DNA of 64,000 bases, taken from the NCBI GenBank assembly GCA_963931105.1, contig OZ007004.1:2108001-2172000 (forward strand), read 5' to 3'. Shown here piece by piece: positions 41,097 through 48,848 of the stretch; the stretch's first letter is position 1; every line of letters begins with the position of its first letter. Position numbers and translations under genes: made by a program. Below the pieces are notes generated by a model, which was not told where the DNA came from, ran no database searches, and was given only the letters and a program-made list of their open reading frames with translations. The DNA comes from UMGS1590 sp900552455. GTDB taxonomy: Bacteria; Bacillota; Peptococcia; Peptococcales; Peptococcaceae.

Positions 41097-41714
41097 TCAC
41101 GCGATCGTTTCAAGCCAGCTGTCGAGGTCGCTGCCAGCGCTTGCTGGCGAGGTGCGCAGGCCGTCGGTGATGGTGGCATCCGGTTCAAGCGATTCCAGCG
41201 TGCTCACCGACTGGGAAATGCCGCTGCCGCCAGAGGTGCAGAACGGCGCGATGGTTTTGCCGGAGAGATCGTACGAATCACAGAAGGTGCGGATGATCAT
41301 CGGCACGTCGCCCCACCAGATCGGATAGCCGAGATAGATCGTATCGTAGCCGGAGAGATCCAGCGTTTCCCCAGCGATGGCCGGACGGGCGTTTGGATCG
41401 TTCTGCTCCTGATTAGCGCGGCAGCTGTCGTTGTTGTAGTCGAGATCGGCGTCGGTGTACGGTTCCTCCGGCTCGAGCTCAAAGAGGGCAGCGCCGGTTT
41501 TATCGGCGAGGGTCTGCGCGACCTGCTCGGTGTTGCCAGTGGCGGAGAAATAGATCACCGCTGCGTTGCTTTCACCAGCGCCAGCACTTTCCTGCGCAGC
41601 GCTCTCGCTGCCGCTGGTCGCTGTGGTCGCACGATCTTCCTCCGAGCTGCCGCTGCAGGCTGTGAGCCCGACGAGCAGCAACACGCTGAGACAAAGGGGA
41701 ATGAGTTTTTTCAT
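41097..41714 (-). CDS. Flavodoxin-like lipoprotein
   Basis: 205 aa. A lipoprotein signal (MKKLIPLCLSVLLLVGLTAC) has lipobox LTAC and lipidated Cys20. A Ser/Ala/Glu-rich linker follows (about 21-50), then a flavodoxin domain with phosphate loop IYFSATGNTEQVAQ and the aromatic FMN site GYPIWWGDVPMII, and Ser/Gly loop FCTSGGSGISQS. It is anchored on the outer face of the membrane, so it would pass electrons outside the cytoplasm, which is unusual for a flavodoxin but known in this protein group. The ATG at 41714 is preferred since it starts the signal peptide. Two palindromes flank its promoter. Confidence 0.9.
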   Translation of the reverse strand: MKKLIPLCLSVLLLVGLTACSGSSEEDRATTATSGSESAAQESAGAGESNAAVIYFSATGNTEQVAQTLADKTGAALFELEPEEPYTDADLDYNNDSCRANQEQNDPNARPAIAGETLDLSGYDTIYLGYPIWWGDVPMIIRTFCDSYDLSGKTIAPFCTSGGSGISQSVSTLESLEPDATITDGLRTSPASAGSDLDSWLETIA

Positions 41715-41753
41715 GGGGATCGTCCTTTCTGAGAGTTGATGAAAGTTTTGACC

Positions 41754-41803
41754 TGACACTGTGTCACCACATAGAATATAGCATGATAATGACACGGTGT
41801 CAA
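41754..41803 (-). promoter_or_regulatory. Promoter of the flavodoxin operon with two palindromic operators
   Basis: On the minus strand: TTGACA (41803-41798), 17 bases, TATATT (41780-41775). Two 13-bp dyads, TGACACCGTGTCA (41802-41790) over the -35 and TGACACAGTGTCA (41766-41754) at the transcription start, are 36 bp apart centre to centre. The spacing and position suit a repressor binding as two dimers. Each is also a T-N11-A motif as used by LysR-type proteins. Confidence 0.75.
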
Positions 41804-41806
41804 CGA

Positions 41807-42163
41807 TTAATTTTCGTCAATGCGCAAAGTCGCTGTGATGTTGCCTGAGCCGAGCAGCGCGCGCAGCTCTTCTGGCGAGCACGCCTGCACCTTGCCAAGC
41901 CGCGTGAAGCGCCAGGTGTTTGGCGCGTAGTAGAGCACGAGCAGATTGCCGTCGGAGAGGATGACGTCGCCAGGCTCCGTGGTGATCTGCTCGTCGTTGC
42001 GCGGTAGATTCACGCCAAGGCTGCCGAATTTTTCCATGTGGGCGTAGTCCTTCATGGTGATCGTCAACGGCCCCTTGCGCAAAAGCCGACAGAGCGTGTC
42101 GACAGAGCTGTTGTTTTCCAGCGCGACCGCGAGATCGACGCCGCCAGTGGAAATGTGAAGCAT
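41807..42163 (-). CDS. Cyclophilin-like fold protein
   Basis: 118-aa one-domain protein of the cyclophilin-like family found beside oxidoreductases. Segments typical of it are ENNSSVDTLCRLLRKGPLTI, HMEKFGSLGVNLPRNDEQI, TEPGDVILSDGNLLVLYYAP and NTWRFTRLGKV. There is no signal peptide. True peptidyl-prolyl isomerase activity is doubtful, as homologues lack the catalytic residues of cyclophilins (family knowledge). The RBS AAGGAGGG is in the 13-base gap after the aldo/keto reductase at 42177, so they are co-transcribed. Its stop is 5 bases from the operator at 41790. Confidence 0.82.
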   Translation of the reverse strand: MLHISTGGVDLAVALENNSSVDTLCRLLRKGPLTITMKDYAHMEKFGSLGVNLPRNDEQITTEPGDVILSDGNLLVLYYAPNTWRFTRLGKVQACSPEELRALLGSGNITATLRIDEN

Positions 42164-42176
42164 GATGAATCCCTCC

Positions 42177-43049
42177 TTATTCCAGCGTTGTGACGACAGG
42201 ATTGTTCAGAAAATCGTAGACACGGCGTATCTCGGCGACATCGCGCGTGTCGAGCATGGATGGCTTGTTTTTATCCAGCGCAGTGATCTGACTGGCGTCG
42301 TCAGCGTCCAGCGCGAAGTCCCAGATGGCGAGATTTTCTTCCATGCGATTTTTGTGCACCGATTTTGGAATGACGATGACGCCCTGCTCCACATTCCAGC
42401 GCAGGATGATCTGCGCCGGCGTTTTGCCGTGTTTTCGCGCGATCTCCACGAGCACCGGCTCGTCAAACATGCCGTGCAATCCTTCGGCGAATGGCGCCCA
42501 GGCCTGTGGCTGCACGCCAAGCGTGCGCATCAGCGCCAGCTCATCAGCGCGCTGATAATGTGGATGGCGCTCGATCTGATCGATCATCGGACGAATGCGC
42601 GCGTTCATGCAGAGATCGAGCAAACGGTCCGGCAGAAAATTGCAGACACCGATGGCGCGCACCTTGCCAGCGTCGTAGAGATCCTCCAGCGCCCGCCAGG
42701 AGCCGTAGTAATCGCCGAACGGCATGTGAATGAGATAGAGATCGAGATGGTCGAGGCCAAGCGCCGTCAGCGAACGGTTAAACGCCTGCATCGTGTTCTC
42801 GTAGCCCATCTCGTGGATGTAGGCCTTTGTCGTGATGAAGAGCTCCTCGCGGGGAACGCCGCAGCCTGCGATCGCGCGGCCGACAGCCGCTTCGTTTTGA
42901 TACGAGCTGGCTGTGTCGATGAGTCGATAGCCGCTGGCGATGGCATCGCGCACAACCTGCTCGCAATCAGCTTCAGGGATCTGAAAGACACCGAAGCCTT
43001 CCTGTGGCATCTGAACGCCGTTTGATAATTGGATCATTGGGATTGTCAT
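42177..43049 (-). CDS. Aldo/keto reductase (2,5-diketo-D-gluconate reductase type)
   Basis: 290 aa, AKR fold. N-terminal IQLSNGVQMPQEGFGVFQI; catalytic tetrad in YRLIDTASSYQNEAAVG (Asp, Tyr), ITTKAY (Lys) and LIHMPFG (His); NADPH end IVIPKSVHKNRMEEN. It is the first gene of the minus-strand part of the island and is divergent from the LysR gene. AGGAGG lies upstream of the ATG at 43049. It probably reduces a small aldehyde or ketone; the physiological substrate is not predictable. Confidence 0.93.
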   Translation of the reverse strand: MTIPMIQLSNGVQMPQEGFGVFQIPEADCEQVVRDAIASGYRLIDTASSYQNEAAVGRAIAGCGVPREELFITTKAYIHEMGYENTMQAFNRSLTALGLDHLDLYLIHMPFGDYYGSWRALEDLYDAGKVRAIGVCNFLPDRLLDLCMNARIRPMIDQIERHPHYQRADELALMRTLGVQPQAWAPFAEGLHGMFDEPVLVEIARKHGKTPAQIILRWNVEQGVIVIPKSVHKNRMEENLAIWDFALDADDASQITALDKNKPSMLDTRDVAEIRRVYDFLNNPVVTTLE

Positions 43050-43081
43050 TGATAAACGCCTCCTGTTTTCTTCTTTCTTTC

Positions 43082-43110
43082 AGTATAGTCGCACTGTGTC
43101 AGAATAACAA
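43082..43110 (-). promoter_or_regulatory. Promoter of the aldo/keto reductase gene with an imperfect operator in its spacer
   Basis: Minus strand: TTGTTA (43110-43105), 17 bases, TATACT (43087-43082). Inside the spacer TGACACAGTGCGA (43101-43089) matches 11 of 13 positions of the operator at 41754, suggesting common control. Confidence 0.65.
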
Positions 43111-43137
43111 ACAGCTATTCTTCATGCGATTTCATCG

Positions 43138-43166
43138 TTTACAGGAATGGCAGCTCGCTGTATAAT
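43138..43166 (+). promoter_or_regulatory. Promoter of the LysR-type regulator gene
   Basis: TTTACA (43138-43143), 17 bases, TATAAT (43161-43166), followed by AAGGAGG and the ATG at 43188. The divergent reductase promoter is about 30 bases away, so one bound regulator could affect both. Confidence 0.7.
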
Positions 43167-43187
43167 GGTCACAAGGAGGCGATAGCC

Positions 43188-44099
43188 ATGATCGAAACGA
43201 GACTGCTCGTGTATTTTCTCGCCGTGGCGCGAGAGCTCAACATCACTAAAGCAGCCGAGTCCCTCTTCCTCTCCCAGTCGACCCTCTCCAAGCAGATGCA
43301 GGAGCTGGAGCGCCAGCTGGGCAAGCAGCTTTTTTTGCGCGGTGGACGCAAGCTGACGCTGACAGACGACGGCGTCTATCTGCGCGATCGCGCCCAGGAG
43401 ATCGTCACCCTCATGGAACAGACAGAGAACGCCCTCGCAGGCGAAAACAAATCGTTGAACGGCGACCTCACGATCGGCTGCGGAGAGACGATCGCCATGG
43501 ATGCCATCGGCGGCATGATGGCAGATTTTCAGCGGCAGTATCCGGATGTGAAGCTCCACACCTTCAGCGGCGATGCCGACGCCGTGCGCGAACGCATCGA
43601 CAAAGGGCTCTGCGATATGGGCCTGCTTCTGGGTCCGATGCGCCAGGAACGCTACGATTATCTCAACATCTACACCAAGGACATCTACGGCCTCTTGATG
43701 CGCGACGACGATCCCCTGGCAGCGCAGGACGAGATCAACATCGACCAGCTCAAATCGCTCCCCATCATCCTCGCCGACCAAACGTTCTACGGTCACCAGG
43801 ACCTCGACTGGTTCGGCCGCGACGAAAGCGTACTCCAGGTCGTCGCCACCTACAACCTCATCTATAACGCCACCTTCCTCGTGGAGCACGGCGTTGGCTA
43901 TGCGCTGACGCTGGCAGGGCTCGTCAACACCGCCGGTCGACCCCTCGCCTTTCGCCCGATCACGCCGGAGCTTTCGCTGGATCTCTACATCGTCACAAAA
44001 AAATACCAGACCCTCTCCCCTGCCGCCCGCGCCTTTCACGACCAACTGAAAGCCTACAGCCGCCAGAGGGCAGAAAAAAACGACGACCTCGATGCTTGA
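43188..44099 (+). CDS. LysR-family transcriptional regulator
   Basis: 303 aa. The N-terminal winged helix-turn-helix (about 1-62) reads RLLVYFLAVARELNITKAAE and LFLSQSTLSKQMQELERQLG, followed by the linker helix. The C-terminal LysR substrate-binding domain (about 92-295) starts GDLTIGCGETIAMDAIGG. Effectors of such proteins are small metabolites. It is divergent from the aldo/keto reductase gene at 42177, the classic arrangement for a LysR protein and its target, and is the only regulator gene in the island. The stop lies in a bidirectional terminator. Confidence 0.94.
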   Translation: MIETRLLVYFLAVARELNITKAAESLFLSQSTLSKQMQELERQLGKQLFLRGGRKLTLTDDGVYLRDRAQEIVTLMEQTENALAGENKSLNGDLTIGCGETIAMDAIGGMMADFQRQYPDVKLHTFSGDADAVRERIDKGLCDMGLLLGPMRQERYDYLNIYTKDIYGLLMRDDDPLAAQDEINIDQLKSLPIILADQTFYGHQDLDWFGRDESVLQVVATYNLIYNATFLVEHGVGYALTLAGLVNTAGRPLAFRPITPELSLDLYIVTKKYQTLSPAARAFHDQLKAYSRQRAEKNDDLDA

Positions 44100-44110
44100 G
44101 GTCGTCGTTT
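44079..44110. terminator. Bidirectional terminator between lysR-type and methyltransferase genes
   Basis: AACGACGACCTC, loop GATGCTT, GAGGTCGTCGTT: a 12-bp perfect stem with an A run before and TTT after. It overlaps the last codons of the LysR gene. Confidence 0.8.
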
Positions 44111-44120
44111 GTCGTATTAA

Positions 44121-44723
44121 TTATTTTCGTGCGATGATGCAGAGCCAGTGCTGCGCCTCGTTCTGGTCGACGGAAAATTCGTCGAAGCCAGCTTCCTTGA
44201 GCAGGCGGATCAGCGTCATCTTGTCGTACGCCGTCAGGCCGTCGATCTGTTCGGCCCAGGCAGGCGGTGTCTGCGCTTCGCCGTCGAGCTTGTTCACGAT
44301 CATAAACAGGCCGCCAGGCATTAGCGCGCGATACACCTCGCGGAAGCTTTCCAGCGGTCCTGGCCAGAAATAGATCGTCTCAAAAGCAGTGACCAGATCC
44401 AGCGCTTCATCAGCAAAGGGCAGCGCCGTCACGTTGCCCTCGATGATCTCGCAGCGGCGGCTGGTGATGTCGCCGTGATTGCGCTTGCGCGCCAGCTGCA
44501 CAGCCTCTGGCGAGTTGTCCAGCCCTGTCACTTTCGCCTGCGGGAACATGCGCAACAGCTCCGCCAGCACCCGCCCGTCGCCACAGCCGAGATCGGCAAT
44601 GTCCAGCGGCGCAAAGAGCTTCAGATGCGCCAGTCCCCACTGCCACAATTTTCCGTGTGCCCGCGCCATGCGCCCATATTCCCGCGCCGCCGGATCAAAC
44701 CATTCACCAAGCCCCATAAGCAT
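44121..44723 (-). CDS. Class I SAM-dependent methyltransferase
   Basis: 200 aa. SAM-binding motif I is LDIADLGCGDGRVLAELL (about 41-58); motif II VTGLDNSPEAVQLAR; then GNVTALPFADEALDLVTAFE and LMPGGLFMIVNKLDGE, as in Methyltransf_11/25 proteins. The ATG at 44723 follows AAAGGA; a second ATG two codons on is possible. Convergent with the LysR gene. Substrate (small molecule, menaquinone-like or other) is not predictable from the sequence. Confidence 0.88.
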   Translation of the reverse strand: MLMGLGEWFDPAAREYGRMARAHGKLWQWGLAHLKLFAPLDIADLGCGDGRVLAELLRMFPQAKVTGLDNSPEAVQLARKRNHGDITSRRCEIIEGNVTALPFADEALDLVTAFETIYFWPGPLESFREVYRALMPGGLFMIVNKLDGEAQTPPAWAEQIDGLTAYDKMTLIRLLKEAGFDEFSVDQNEAQHWLCIIARK

Positions 44724-44794
44724 TCGTTCCTTTCCGATTGATTAGCTGCCTCTTATTATACCACGCCACGCAGCAAAACGCAAAGATCTGACAT

Positions 44795-44823
44795 TTGACA
44801 GCAGCGCTGCTGCGTTGTAAAGT
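44795..44823 (+). promoter_or_regulatory. Promoter of the ABM monooxygenase gene
   Basis: TTGACA (44795-44800), 17 bases, TAAAGT (44818-44823), about 34 bases before the ATG at 44857. The spacer contains the palindrome GCAGCGCTGC. Confidence 0.6.
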
Positions 44824-44856
44824 AGAACGTAGCAGATCAATGAAAGGAGCTTCATC

Positions 44857-45141
44857 ATGGAAGAACTCACCCTCACCGTCGTCTATACGTCCAAGCCAGG
44901 CATGCGCCAGGCTTTTGTGGAAGAGGTCGTTGCCCGCGGCATTCTCGACAAGATCCGCGCCGAGGAAGGCTGCATCGCTTACGATTACTACGCCTCCGAG
45001 GACGACATCGACCGCCTCATGCTCATCGAAAAATGGCAAAGCCCCGCGCATCAGGAAGCCCACATGGCCCAGCCCCACATGCAGGAGCTCGCCGAGATCA
45101 AATCGCGCTTCATCGACGGCACCAAGATCGAGCGCTATTGA
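44857..45141 (+). CDS. Antibiotic biosynthesis monooxygenase (ABM) domain protein
   Basis: 94-aa dimeric ferredoxin-like alpha/beta barrel domain of the YgiN/ABM type. Features are LTLTVVYTSKPGMRQAFVEEV at the N-terminus (YTSKPGMRQAF), EEGCIAYDYYASEDDIDRLMLIEKW split here as EEGCIAYDYY and DRLMLIEKWQSP, and the HMAQPHMQELAE helix. Homologues oxidise quinols or act on small aromatics without cofactors. AAAGGAG precedes the ATG. It is a single-gene unit with its own promoter and terminator, next to the redox island and perhaps functionally linked to it (inference). Confidence 0.88.
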   Translation: MEELTLTVVYTSKPGMRQAFVEEVVARGILDKIRAEEGCIAYDYYASEDDIDRLMLIEKWQSPAHQEAHMAQPHMQELAEIKSRFIDGTKIERY

Positions 45142-45148
45142 GCGCGAA

Positions 45149-45188
45149 AGCGACCATCGCAGAAATTTCTGCGGTGGTCGCTTTTTTT
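45149..45188 (+). terminator. Terminator of the ABM monooxygenase gene
   Basis: AGCGACCATCGCAGAAA pairs with TTTCTGCGGTGGTCGCT (one G-T pair) and is followed by seven T. Confidence 0.9.
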
Positions 45189-45281
45189 ATTTGCGTTCGT
45201 CACATTCTCCAGGCGCCAAAATGCTGACGATCATGGCGCAGGTTGTCGCTACTTCTGGGGTGAACACTTTACTCGCGCATG

Positions 45282-45319
45282 AAAAAACGATCGCTGCAGA
45301 TTTTCTCTGAGCGATCGTT
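45282..45319 (-). terminator. Terminator of pnp
   Basis: On the minus strand AACGATCGCT and AGCGATCGTT flank a 14-base loop and are followed by six T. It lies directly past the pnp stop at 45327. The bases 45189-45281 between this and the ABM terminator show nothing recognisable. Confidence 0.85.
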
Positions 45320-45326
45320 GAGATTT

Positions 45327-47423
45327 TTAGTCGAGCAGCGCTTTTATGGAAAGGTTGAGGCGGCCCTGTTTGTCGATCTCGACGAGCTTGACGCGTACGA
45401 TGTCGCCAACTTTGACGACGTCTTCCACTTTGTTGACGCGCTTCTTGGCGAGCTGGGAAATGTGGACGAGCCCGTCCTTGCCAGGCAGGATGTTGACGAA
45501 GGCGCCGAAGTCCATGATCTTGACGACTGGGCCTTCGTAGATCTCGCCGACTTCCGGCTCGCGGACGATGTCTTCGATCATCTTCTGAGCGCGGGCTGCG
45601 GCATCGGCATCCACAGAAAGGATGTGGACGACGCCGGTCTCTTCGACGTCGATCTCAACGCCGGTGAGCTCGATGATCTTCTTGATGGTCTTGCCGCCGC
45701 TACCGATGACGTCTTTGATCTTGTCGACGTCGATCTTCATCTGCAGCACGCGTGGAGCGTATGGGGAAAGCTCGGTGCGTGGCGCTGGGATGGCGGCGAG
45801 CATGGCGTCCATGATGAACATGCGGCCATCGTACGCTTGGGCGAGGGCCTGCTTGAGGATGGCGCGGTTGATGCCGGTGATCTTGATATCCATCTGCAGG
45901 GCGGTGACGCCGTCCTTGGTGCCGGCGACTTTGAAGTCCATATCGCCGAGGGCGTCTTCGAGACCCTGAAGGTCGGTGAGGACGACGAACTCGTCGCCTT
46001 CACGGATGAGCCCCATGGCGACGCCGCTGACTGGTTTTTTGATCGGCACGCCAGCAGCCATGAGCGAGAGGGTGCTGCCGCAGACGCTGCCCATGGAGGT
46101 GGAGCCGTTGGACTCGATGGCTTCGGAGACGACGCGGATGGTGTATGGGAATTCTTCCTCACTTGGGATGACTGGCTCGAGGGCGCGACGCGCGAGGGCG
46201 CCGTGGCCGATTTCGCGGCGGCCTGGTCCGCGCATTGGGCGGGTTTCGCCGACGCTGTATGGTGGGAAGTTGTAGTGGTGCAGATAGCGGCGGGAGTCGA
46301 CGTTTTCGATGCCATCGAGGAGCTGGTTATCACGCAGGGAACCGAGGGTGGTGACGCTCATGATCTGCGTCTGACCACGGGTGAAGACGGCGCTGCCGTG
46401 GGCGCGTGGCAGAAGATCGACTTCGCAGGTGAGCGGGCGCACTTCGGTGATGGCGCGGCCGTCTGGGCGCTTGTGCTCGAGGGTGATGAGCTTGCGCACG
46501 ATCTGCTTCATCATGGCTTCCAGGGCGGCGCGGAGGTCTTCCTCCTGTTCTGGATATTTTTCGATGAGGGCTTCGACGGCTTTGTCCTTGACAGCGCTGA
46601 CGGCTTCGTCGCGGGCCTGCTTGTTGACGATCTGCAGCGCTTCCTTGAGTTCGTCGTGGGCAGTGGCTTCGACATCGGCGACGATGTCTTCCGGCAGTTC
46701 GATCGGTTCGACGTCGATCTTGTTCTGGGCGATGCCTGCTGCCAGGGCGTCGGCGCGGAATTCTTCGATCATGGCGACGATGCGCTGGATCTCTTCGTGG
46801 CCGAACATGATGGCGTCGAGCATCTGTTCTTCAGGCACTTCCTTGGCGCCGGCTTCGACCATCATGATGGCGTCGAAGGTACCGGCGACGGACAGGTGCA
46901 TGCGGCTTTCGGCGCGCTGGGTTTCTGTTGGGTTGATGATGAATTCATCGCCGATGAGGCCAACGCTGACGCCGGCGATCGGACCCATGAATGGGGCGCT
47001 GGACAAATGCAGCGCTGCGGAGGCGCCGATCATGGCGCACATGTCTGGTTCGTTGTCTGCTTCCACAGAGAGCACGGTGGCGACGATCTGAACGTCACAA
47101 CGATAGCCCTTTGGGAAAAGCGGACGGATCGGACGGTCGATGAGACGGGCAGACAAGGTGGCTGCTTCCGTCGCGCGGCCTTCGCGGCGCAGGAATCCGC
47201 CAGGGATTTTCCCGACGGCGTACATTTTTTCTTCGTAGTCTACAGTGAGCGGGAAGAAATCCACGCCTTCGCGTGGTTCTTTGCTCGTGGTGGCGGTGAC
47301 GAGCACGACCGTGTCGCCGTAGCGAACGAGAACAGCGCCACTCGCCTGTTTGGCCAGATGGCCAGTTTCAATGCTTAATTCACGGCCAGCAAGGCTCATA
47401 CTTTTTTTAATGATCGTATCCAT
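45327..47423 (-). CDS. pnp: Polyribonucleotide nucleotidyltransferase (PNPase)
   Basis: Phosphorolytic 3'-5' exoribonuclease of the RNA decay machinery, 698 aa, normal length. First RNase PH domain (about 10-145), helical domain, second RNase PH domain (about 310-540) with the catalytic region RKPVSGVAMGLI-like IKKPVSGVAMGLIREGD, then KH domain (MKIDVDKIKDVIGSGGKTIK cut here as DKIKDVIGSGGKTIK) and S1 domain (YEGPVVKIMDFGAFVNILPGKDGLVHIS, here VVKIMDFGAFVN) at the end. It follows rpsO with a hairpin between, the common Firmicutes arrangement. GAGAGG precedes the ATG. Confidence 0.97.
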   Translation of the reverse strand: MDTIIKKSMSLAGRELSIETGHLAKQASGAVLVRYGDTVVLVTATTSKEPREGVDFFPLTVDYEEKMYAVGKIPGGFLRREGRATEAATLSARLIDRPIRPLFPKGYRCDVQIVATVLSVEADNEPDMCAMIGASAALHLSSAPFMGPIAGVSVGLIGDEFIINPTETQRAESRMHLSVAGTFDAIMMVEAGAKEVPEEQMLDAIMFGHEEIQRIVAMIEEFRADALAAGIAQNKIDVEPIELPEDIVADVEATAHDELKEALQIVNKQARDEAVSAVKDKAVEALIEKYPEQEEDLRAALEAMMKQIVRKLITLEHKRPDGRAITEVRPLTCEVDLLPRAHGSAVFTRGQTQIMSVTTLGSLRDNQLLDGIENVDSRRYLHHYNFPPYSVGETRPMRGPGRREIGHGALARRALEPVIPSEEEFPYTIRVVSEAIESNGSTSMGSVCGSTLSLMAAGVPIKKPVSGVAMGLIREGDEFVVLTDLQGLEDALGDMDFKVAGTKDGVTALQMDIKITGINRAILKQALAQAYDGRMFIMDAMLAAIPAPRTELSPYAPRVLQMKIDVDKIKDVIGSGGKTIKKIIELTGVEIDVEETGVVHILSVDADAAARAQKMIEDIVREPEVGEIYEGPVVKIMDFGAFVNILPGKDGLVHISQLAKKRVNKVEDVVKVGDIVRVKLVEIDKQGRLNLSIKALLD

Positions 47424-47460
47424 TGCTACCTCTCTTCATCTATCGTTTTCGTTGTCAAGC

Positions 47461-47498
47461 AAAAAAAGATGCTTGAACAGGAAGCCTCAAGCATCTTT
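47461..47498 (-). terminator. Terminator or attenuator between rpsO and pnp
   Basis: Minus strand: AAAGATGCTTGA, loop, TCAAGCATCTTTTTTT. A strong intrinsic terminator; pnp must be transcribed by read-through or from a promoter not evident in the 37-base gap. In other bacteria a hairpin at this place is processed by RNase III. Confidence 0.85.
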
Positions 47499-47513
47499 GT
47501 AAACAAAAATCGA

Positions 47514-47783
47514 TTAGCGGCGCAGACCGAGCTTGTTGACGATGGTACGATAGCGTTCGATATCGACGTCCATCAGATAGTTCAGCATTGCTCTGCGCTG
47601 ACCAACCATCTTCAGCAGACCACGACGGGAATGGTGGTCCTTCTTATTCACTTTCAGGTGTTCGGTCAGGTACTGGATGCGATAGGTCAGGAGTGCGATC
47701 TGCACTTCTGGGGATCCAGTGTCGCCTTCGTGTAATTTGTACTGATCGATGATTTCTGCTTTCTTAGCTGCATCAATTGCCAT
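47514..47783 (-). CDS. rpsO: 30S ribosomal protein S15
   Basis: Primary-binding small-subunit protein contacting 16S rRNA helices 20-22; 89 aa, normal length. Diagnostic segments are HEGDTGSPEVQIALLTYRI, LTEHLKVNKKDHHSRRGL and LLKMVGQRRAMLNYLMDVD, ending YRTIVNKLGLRR. AGGAGG lies 7-8 bases before the ATG. It has its own promoter and a leader of about 80 bases, in which S15 autoregulation would be expected in many species. Confidence 0.98.
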   Translation of the reverse strand: MAIDAAKKAEIIDQYKLHEGDTGSPEVQIALLTYRIQYLTEHLKVNKKDHHSRRGLLKMVGQRRAMLNYLMDVDIERYRTIVNKLGLRR

Positions 47784-47871
47784 GGTTATTTCCTCCTAAA
47801 ATTTGAATTATCCGCCTGCCAGGTGAGCGTCGGAGTGAGCGCTTCACTGAGCAGTGGACCATAACATACAT

Positions 47872-47900
47872 ATTATACAATCAAAGCGCCGCTGTGGCAA
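47872..47900 (-). promoter_or_regulatory. Promoter of rpsO
   Basis: Minus strand: TTGCCA (47900-47895), 17 bases, TATAAT (47877-47872). It starts 4 bases beyond the ribF stop, so rpsO-pnp is at least partly separate from the rimP-ribF operon. Confidence 0.8.
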
Positions 47901-47903
47901 GCC

Positions 47904-48836
47904 TTAACCTTCGGTTGCGAAGAATTTTTTTGCGTTTTCGACGTCCATGGTGATGGTGGTCTTGAGTTCGCCGAGATCTCTGAACTTGGAGATGTGGCGC
48001 AGAAAGTGGTAGATCTCCACGCAGAGCTCCTGGCCGTAGATGTCGCGGTCAAAGCCGAGCATGTGGACCTCGACGGTGATCTTTGGCGAGTCGTCGACGG
48101 TTGGCCGGGTGCCGATGTTGAGCACGCCGTCGTATTTCTGCTCCGGCTCGTTGACGAGCCAGGCGCGCGCGGCGTACACGCCGAGAGACGGCAACATCAG
48201 CGCTTCGTCGAAATCGATGTTGGCGGTTGGGAAGTTCATGGCGCGGCCATTCTGCGCGCCGTGCACAACCTCGCCGCAGAGCCGGTAGGGATAGCCGAGC
48301 AGCGCCTTCACGAGCATCATATTGCCGGCGCGGATCTGGCGGCGGATGAGGGAGCTGGAGACGGTGCTGTCACCGTATTCAAACGGTGGCTCCACGTGCA
48401 CCTCGACGCCCTGCGGCGTCAGTCGTTCGCGCAGCATCTCCGGTGTGCCCTTGGCTTCGTGGCCGAAGGAAAAATTGAACCCGACGACCACACCGCAGAC
48501 ATCGAGCGCGCCAACGAGCACGTCGTCGATGAAGGCCTCCGGCGCCATGCCGGCAAATTCAGCGTCGCAGGGAACGCTGATCATTTCGTCGACAGAGAGC
48601 TTTTCAAGAAAGGCGATCTTGTCTGCCTGGGGCAGGAGATATTTGAAATCCGGCTTGTGCAGCGACTGCCACTGTGGGTAGAATGTCAGCACTGCGAGGG
48701 ATGCGCCTTTGGCATCGGCAAGGAGGCGCCCCTGATGAATGAGATTCTGATGGCCGATATGCAGCCCGTCAAAATTGCCGAGCACGACCACGCGCTTTTG
48801 CTGCGGTAGGGTGCTCAGTTCGTGATAAACGATCAA
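47904..48836 (-). CDS. ribF: Bifunctional riboflavin kinase / FAD synthetase
   Basis: Makes FMN then FAD from riboflavin and ATP; 310 aa. The N-terminal FMN adenylyltransferase domain has VVLGNFDGLHIGHQNLI (about 17-33) and FNFSFGHEAKGTPEML; the C-terminal riboflavin kinase domain has HGAQNGRAMNFPTANIDFDE and YDGVLNIGTRPTV. The start codon is TTG: AAGGAGGAG lies 5 bases upstream and the sequence begins MIVYHELSTLPQQKRVVVLG. It is the last gene of the translation-factor operon, its usual position behind truB. Confidence 0.96.
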   Translation of the reverse strand: MIVYHELSTLPQQKRVVVLGNFDGLHIGHQNLIHQGRLLADAKGASLAVLTFYPQWQSLHKPDFKYLLPQADKIAFLEKLSVDEMISVPCDAEFAGMAPEAFIDDVLVGALDVCGVVVGFNFSFGHEAKGTPEMLRERLTPQGVEVHVEPPFEYGDSTVSSSLIRRQIRAGNMMLVKALLGYPYRLCGEVVHGAQNGRAMNFPTANIDFDEALMLPSLGVYAARAWLVNEPEQKYDGVLNIGTRPTVDDSPKITVEVHMLGFDRDIYGQELCVEIYHFLRHISKFRDLGELKTTITMDVENAKKFFATEG

Positions 48837-48848
48837 TGGCTCTCCTCC

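Noticed and set aside
45279..47378. Very long open frame (699 codons) on the plus strand opposite pnp
   Set aside because: It mirrors the pnp gene codon by codon, has acidic low-complexity translation and no ribosome-binding site. It is a by-product of GC-rich codon use. The same holds for long antisense frames opposite infB (51249-53432), nusA, prkC, clpB and the PucR gene.
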